This document shows positions 60,000 to 64,000 of a DNA stretch of 64,000 nt, piece by piece. A program made the position numbers and the translations under genes. The DNA is from Ignelater luminosus (taxonomy: Eukaryota; Arthropoda; Insecta; Coleoptera; Elateridae): the NCBI GenBank assembly GCA_011009095.1, contig VTPC01000399.1, forward strand, positions 10,425 to 74,424. Reading direction: 5' to 3'. Every line of letters begins with the position of its first letter. The stretch's first letter is position 1. A model generated the notes under the pieces. The model was not told where the DNA came from. It ran no database searches and saw only the letters and a program-made list of their open reading frames with translations.

Positions 60000-61075
60000 A
60001 AAAAATAAAAGGAGAGATTCTTTTTAATTAAAAGCATTCAGTACCGCAATCGCGGAAGAACCAAAACCATCAAGAAGAAAAAAATTTAAAATGATAATAT
60101 TGCTTGCAATTTATTATAAAAACAATGGGAAATTAAATCGAGACGTACACTAAAATTAGTACTTGTATAGCCTGTGCGAATGTGTAATTATTATAATAAT
60201 TTCCACACTCAGGAGATAGTGACGGAGGGATTTGTTTCATGCAAGTACAATGGTAGTACTACATGTTATGTATATTGTAAAAGTAACGGTGCCCCAAGGC
60301 AATGTTTAGCATCCGATAAGAAGCATTAAGATTTATGGAATCTGAAATTGCTTCACGTCTAAATTACAGAGCAAAGAACCTTACGCAATATTATGCGTGT
60401 GCTTCAAAACTCTCCTCCTCCTTCGCCCATCTATTAGTTGAACTTTCTTCCTTTGCTATTCGATTGGTAATTACGAAACGGTACGCATAGAGCGAGATGT
60501 AAATTACTTAAATTAAAACTTTACGTGTGTAAGTTGTTAAATTACAATTTTGTTCTTAATTTTAAAATCGTATAAATAAGCAAACCAGAGAGCGCAAAGC
60601 CTACAAGAGAAAATGTATTTACACGAGGAAAGCGTTAACCTTTTATGTTATTTAAATAATTAATTTTAAAAGGAACAATTTTATAACTTAATAGAGAAAC
60701 CGAGGCGTGTTCTTATTACTTTATTTAATATTATTCTTTTTATGTTTTTGAATATTTTATAACTCACGTATAACGTTAACTTTTCATGACTGCTGCGTTA
60801 ATTTAAAGCCTGCGTTTGAATACTCTTTTAAAGGCTTAGGGGTTTTAATGTAGAGTTCGTGGAAAACAAAATAAATAATGTAGATCTCGTAAGTAACAAA
60901 AAATGTTTAGTTTTCAATTAAGTTCTACAATAAACATACTGGAATGAATTTAATTTTCATTTTCATAAAGAAAAAATTATTTGTACTGTATAGCATTACG
61001 GAATTCTGAACTATAAAAGTTTAAAATTTAAATAGCATTAAAAAAAATTGCAAATTTAGAAAAACTAGAGTTTGC
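60000..61075. other. No gene recognised
   Basis: AT-rich, no credible frame, no repeat recognised. Confidence 0.5.
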
Positions 61076-61150
61076 GTAGGAATCACACCCATGTCGTTGA
61101 TACTCCGAATCAATACTCTACCTATTGAGCTAACACACCTCGAGTATTAA
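61076..61150 (-). repeat. tRNA-like sequence (tRNA pseudogene or SINE head)
   Basis: Minus strand from about 61146 reads GAGGTGTG, TTAGCTCAATAGGTAGAGT (D arm and A box), then TTGAT-TCGGAGT-ATCAA. That is a perfect 5-bp anticodon stem with a 7-nt loop, with GGA at the anticodon position. GGGTGTGATTCC (degenerate T loop and B box) follows. Position 33 is C rather than T and the acceptor and T stems do not pair, so it is not a working tRNA. It is either a decayed tRNA or a SINE head. Confidence 0.5.
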
Positions 61151-61345
61151 TGATGCGGATTTGATCTCCACGCGAAATCTAATTTCTCTATAATATGTAA
61201 AAGCAGTACCTTATCAAAAGAAAATTATTTTTAAAATTTAAAATCAAGGATTCTCTAAAATCTTAAAAGACTAAATGATCTAATATTTAAATAATAAATC
61301 ATTGATAAATGCTGCCAATATCGTACTGTTAAGAGTGGACTATAC

Positions 61346-61530
61346 AGGGTGATCATTTTAAAACTTCCCATCTTGAATAACTCTTTAATTAGTAAAATCA
61401 TCAAAAATCGCTGAAACGTTTTGAGTTTGTTTTAAAGGGGGACATTTAATAACCTACTCTAGTCAGTTGGGAACTTTCACCCTCCCCCCCCCAACCACCC
61501 CCTCCCCAAAATTTTAAATGGCGCTACCCC
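61346..61530 (+). mobile_element. Transposon-terminus-like block
   Basis: TACAGGGTGATCATTTTAAA at 61346 is the style of start seen at one end of many insect DNA elements (an ACAGGGTG-type end). It is followed by a C-run (61484-61492) and CCACCCCCTCCCC. No matching inverted end was found downstream, so the element is incomplete or mis-called. Confidence 0.3.
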
Positions 61531-61546
61531 ATGTGTGATATATCAT

Positions 61547-61601
61547 TTTTAATTTTCTTTAATTTAAAATTCTTAATCTTTTTAATTAAAGAAAATTAAA
61601 A
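61547..61601. repeat. Perfect 18-bp hairpin
   Basis: TTTTAATTTTCTTTAATT (61547-61564) and its exact reverse complement at 61584-61601 surround a 19-nt loop. It lies just inside the terminus-like block and may be part of the same element. Confidence 0.8.
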
Positions 61602-62435
61602 TTAGCCCAGTCGTTCGTGAATTGGAGCCAAAAATGTATTTAATTGAATCAATACGTTTCTGTCTGTATATTCGATTTCATACATTGTCTAAAATCAGTT
61701 GCGACGTGAATTATGAATAAAAAAGATCTAAGAAAGATTCGGGCCCAGAAAATAAAACATCAAAGTACATCGTTTTCGAAAACACAAATGACAGAGTAAA
61801 GAGATTACAAAATCGCAGGGCAAATTATCGTAAAGAACTGGGCAAAATCCACATCTCAAATTATTGGAATAAAGGCTACAAAATAAAAAAAATTACTTTG
61901 AAGTATAGCCAGAATAATGGACATTTGGAAATGAAAAATCTCAAACTCTGATGATTTTGAGTTTAAAACAGAAAAGTAGATAAGGTGACTGTAGTTTAAT
62001 GGATCTTTCTGGAATTGTTACTTATTAGGTGGCGTTTTCTCTCTTTTCTGTAAATTATGGTAACTAACTTACTCATTGTGAACACGATAAGAATTGGTAC
62101 AAAGATACCTAATACAGTATGTGAAGCAAAAGCAATTCCGGGTGGCTATAAAAAGAGGCGTCTTGTTTTGAGGTTAAATATCTTCACTTGTGATAAAGCT
62201 AGGAGGGAGAGACTTTACAATTTCTTAGCCAGGGAATCAACGAAAGTTCTTCTAAAGTTTCACTTCTTAATATTGAAAAACAACGACCGTTATAAATTTT
62301 CAAATTGATAGTTTAAAAAATAGATTTCCCTTGGCAAACGATGGAATTTTTAGTAGTAGGCTGCCTATCAAACAAATGAATATGTTAACAATTACCTTTC
62401 TAGAAGAAAATGCGCCTTTGTTTGCTTTGGGCAAA

Positions 62436-62680
62436 TGAATGACCATCAAATTCTCCTGATTGCCAGCTTTTTTGGTTGTAGTTTATGGAACGCTCTTCAA
62501 GAAAACATTTATGGGGGCCGTCATGAACCTTTTGAAAACTTGAGAAAATTCCGAGGCAGAATCAAAGAAGTGTGACCAGAAATGCTAAAATACAATTAGA
62601 AGATTTATCCCACAGTCTTAATGCCGATTTAAAGAGTGTTACAAATGGCGGACCAATCTCAAACAATTATAGACAAAATT
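62436..62680 (+). pseudogene. Mariner/Tc1-type transposase C-terminal relic
   Basis: Short pieces in order: NSPDCQLF (like the NSPDLNPLDF block with the third catalytic region), WNALQENIYGGRHEPFENLR, then FRGRIKEV, a stop, PEM, and LKSVTNGGPI, the usual end block of mariner-like proteins (an A/SVxxxGGxI pattern). At least one frame change and two stops interrupt it. The N-terminal DNA-binding part and first catalytic Asp are not traceable upstream. It may be the coding remnant of the element whose terminus-like block lies at 61346, about 1.1 kb away, but that link is unproven. Confidence 0.5.
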
Positions 62681-64000
62681 TAATACATTCATGAACTCTA
62701 CTTTTGGAAAAACAATTTTTTAGTATTCAGCTGTTCAATTCCTTGTATCAAAAAATAATTTTCTTGTTAAACACTTAATTTTGACATCAATATCTGCTAC
62801 CTGTCAGAAGCTATTAATTGTTAAACAGGACTCATTTTTTTTATAGCCACTCAATATTTACTGAGTGTAATCTTAAGTTCATTTTGACCTGATGTCGATT
62901 ATCAAGTTGATCCTAAAACCCACACAACATGCTCTACGTAACCAAGTAATGAGTACCAATATTGTTGCAGTATAGACAGTGTTGGCTTCAGATGTAAAAT
63001 CTTTAACCCCTATATTGCATCGTAGATATAAAAAGCCGTAAAAATTTAATTTTGTCTCAGGGCCCACTACAATTCTGAAGCCCTAACTATACTAATATTG
63101 AGGGATGTAACTTGCTAACCATAATTAAATCTAATTAGGAAGGTTTGGATTTTTAGAAGACTTTTCTTCCTGAAAACGCTTTTACGACTGCTAGTGCTCG
63201 TTAGAAACGTAAACCATCTAGGCCAGTCAATGGATGTTTAGCTGTTGCTTGCAATCCTCTGAACAAATCTTGCAGGATTACTATTAATATAAGCTAGTGC
63301 AGTTGGTTCAGATAAGTTTTCAAAGAAAGTTCTTATTCCAGGGAATCGAGACATGAAGCCTTTTTGTAAACGCAAAAATAAGTTGCTTAAATCCGATATA
63401 GTATTTGTAAAAACGAATCCATATTCCAGTCTCGCTGAATACGAATTGGCGATCGATACTCTCTCACGTTTTTTATATTTAATTCATAAGGATTACTGTA
63501 AATTCTACTATCTGTGCGAAATGGACTTCTACTAATGAATGAAAACCAGTCTAGAATGAGTTTGATTTTAAATAATAATTCATTGTTTACTTACTAATAG
63601 ATTGAAAAACAGTTTATTTGCAAAATTAGATATAGAGAAATTTCTGGCCATCCTCGTCGATTCTGTCATAGAACTGTCGCTAGTTTGCAATTCTCTGCAG
63701 CCTTCGTAAACATTTTCTTTTTCGTATACATTAGCTCTAATAAACAAAAATACATTTTCTTGTAGAAAAGTTGGAGTTCGTAGAGTTCTATCTTGAATGA
63801 AACCGCAATTATTACGTGAATATATAGAGGTCGATATTCTAGAATAATTTGTAATCTGTAACTCTGTTGTTTTTCTAGACTAAAAACTGAAACTTTGCAG
63901 AACTGATTTTTTGGTTAAAACAATGTAAAATTTCTTTTTTATACCTTTATCACAAGTACAGATATTTATCCTTAAAACAGGGCATATATTTTATGACCAC
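62681..64000. other. No gene recognised
   Basis: AT-rich to the window end. Frames 62879-63067 (minus) and 63353-63535 have no known motif. Confidence 0.5.

Noticed and set aside
1..64000. CRISPR arrays, operons, prokaryotic signals
   Set aside because: No regularly spaced short repeats, no tightly packed genes and no ribosome binding site pattern; the sequence is eukaryotic in character.

Overview
This 64 kb window looks like AT-rich, intron- or intergenic-type DNA from an animal, most likely an insect. No intact host gene could be supported. The recognisable content is almost all transposable-element debris of arthropod type: APE-endonuclease non-LTR retrotransposons, a Penelope-like fragment, Tc1/mariner and hAT DNA transposons, MITEs, fold-back elements and tRNA-derived SINE-like heads. 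There is no bacterial-style gene packing, no operon structure and no CRISPR array. Most open frames are short and look like chance or shadow frames. The insect assignment rests on the mix of element families and base composition, and the order is not determinable from here.

Layout. 1-1.6 kb is a nest: a minus-strand LINE endonuclease frame that runs off the left edge, a hAT-type transposase scrap, a minus-strand tRNA-like SINE head, and a Penelope-like RT fragment cut by a 332-bp MITE. 3.6-5.8 kb is a decayed, internally deleted LINE, followed by a solitary hAT-like terminus. 8.1-9.7 kb is a nearly complete Tc1-like element with both inverted ends and TA duplications but a broken transposase. 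10.4-10.7 kb is a second, inverted copy of the 332-bp MITE. 11.9-13.0 kb holds a fold-back element and a 187-bp MITE. 15.2-15.8 kb is a possible first exon with a splice donor. 18.9-27.06 kb is bounded by diverged inverted arms of about 1.1 kb; inside lie a small hAT MITE and a possible larger composite element. 29.7-30.4 kb has a tRNA-Lys-type primer binding site and a clean hAT MITE.

35.8-36.1 kb is a decayed ADP/ATP carrier pseudogene, the only clear trace of a host protein gene. 36.6-37.6 kb is GC-rich and starts with a SINE head. 38.0-38.4 kb holds three diverged tandem units. 41.0-42.05 kb is a duplicated segment with a period of about 613 bp. 45.5-46.3 kb is an 841-bp fold-back transposon with a TAAAA target duplication. 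50.7-52.4 kb is a LINE reverse transcriptase fragment lacking both ends, bracketed by a 54-bp direct repeat, which is the most unusual structure found. 54.5-54.8 kb is a CpG-rich patch. 61.1-62.7 kb has another tRNA-like head, a transposon-terminus-like block and a mariner-like transposase relic.

The elements do not act together as a system. They form a record of nested insertion, deletion and duplication. No convincing new multi-gene system was found. The best leads are the doubly truncated LINE with its 54-bp flanking duplication, the 8.2-kb large inverted repeat, and the long-arm fold-back elements.
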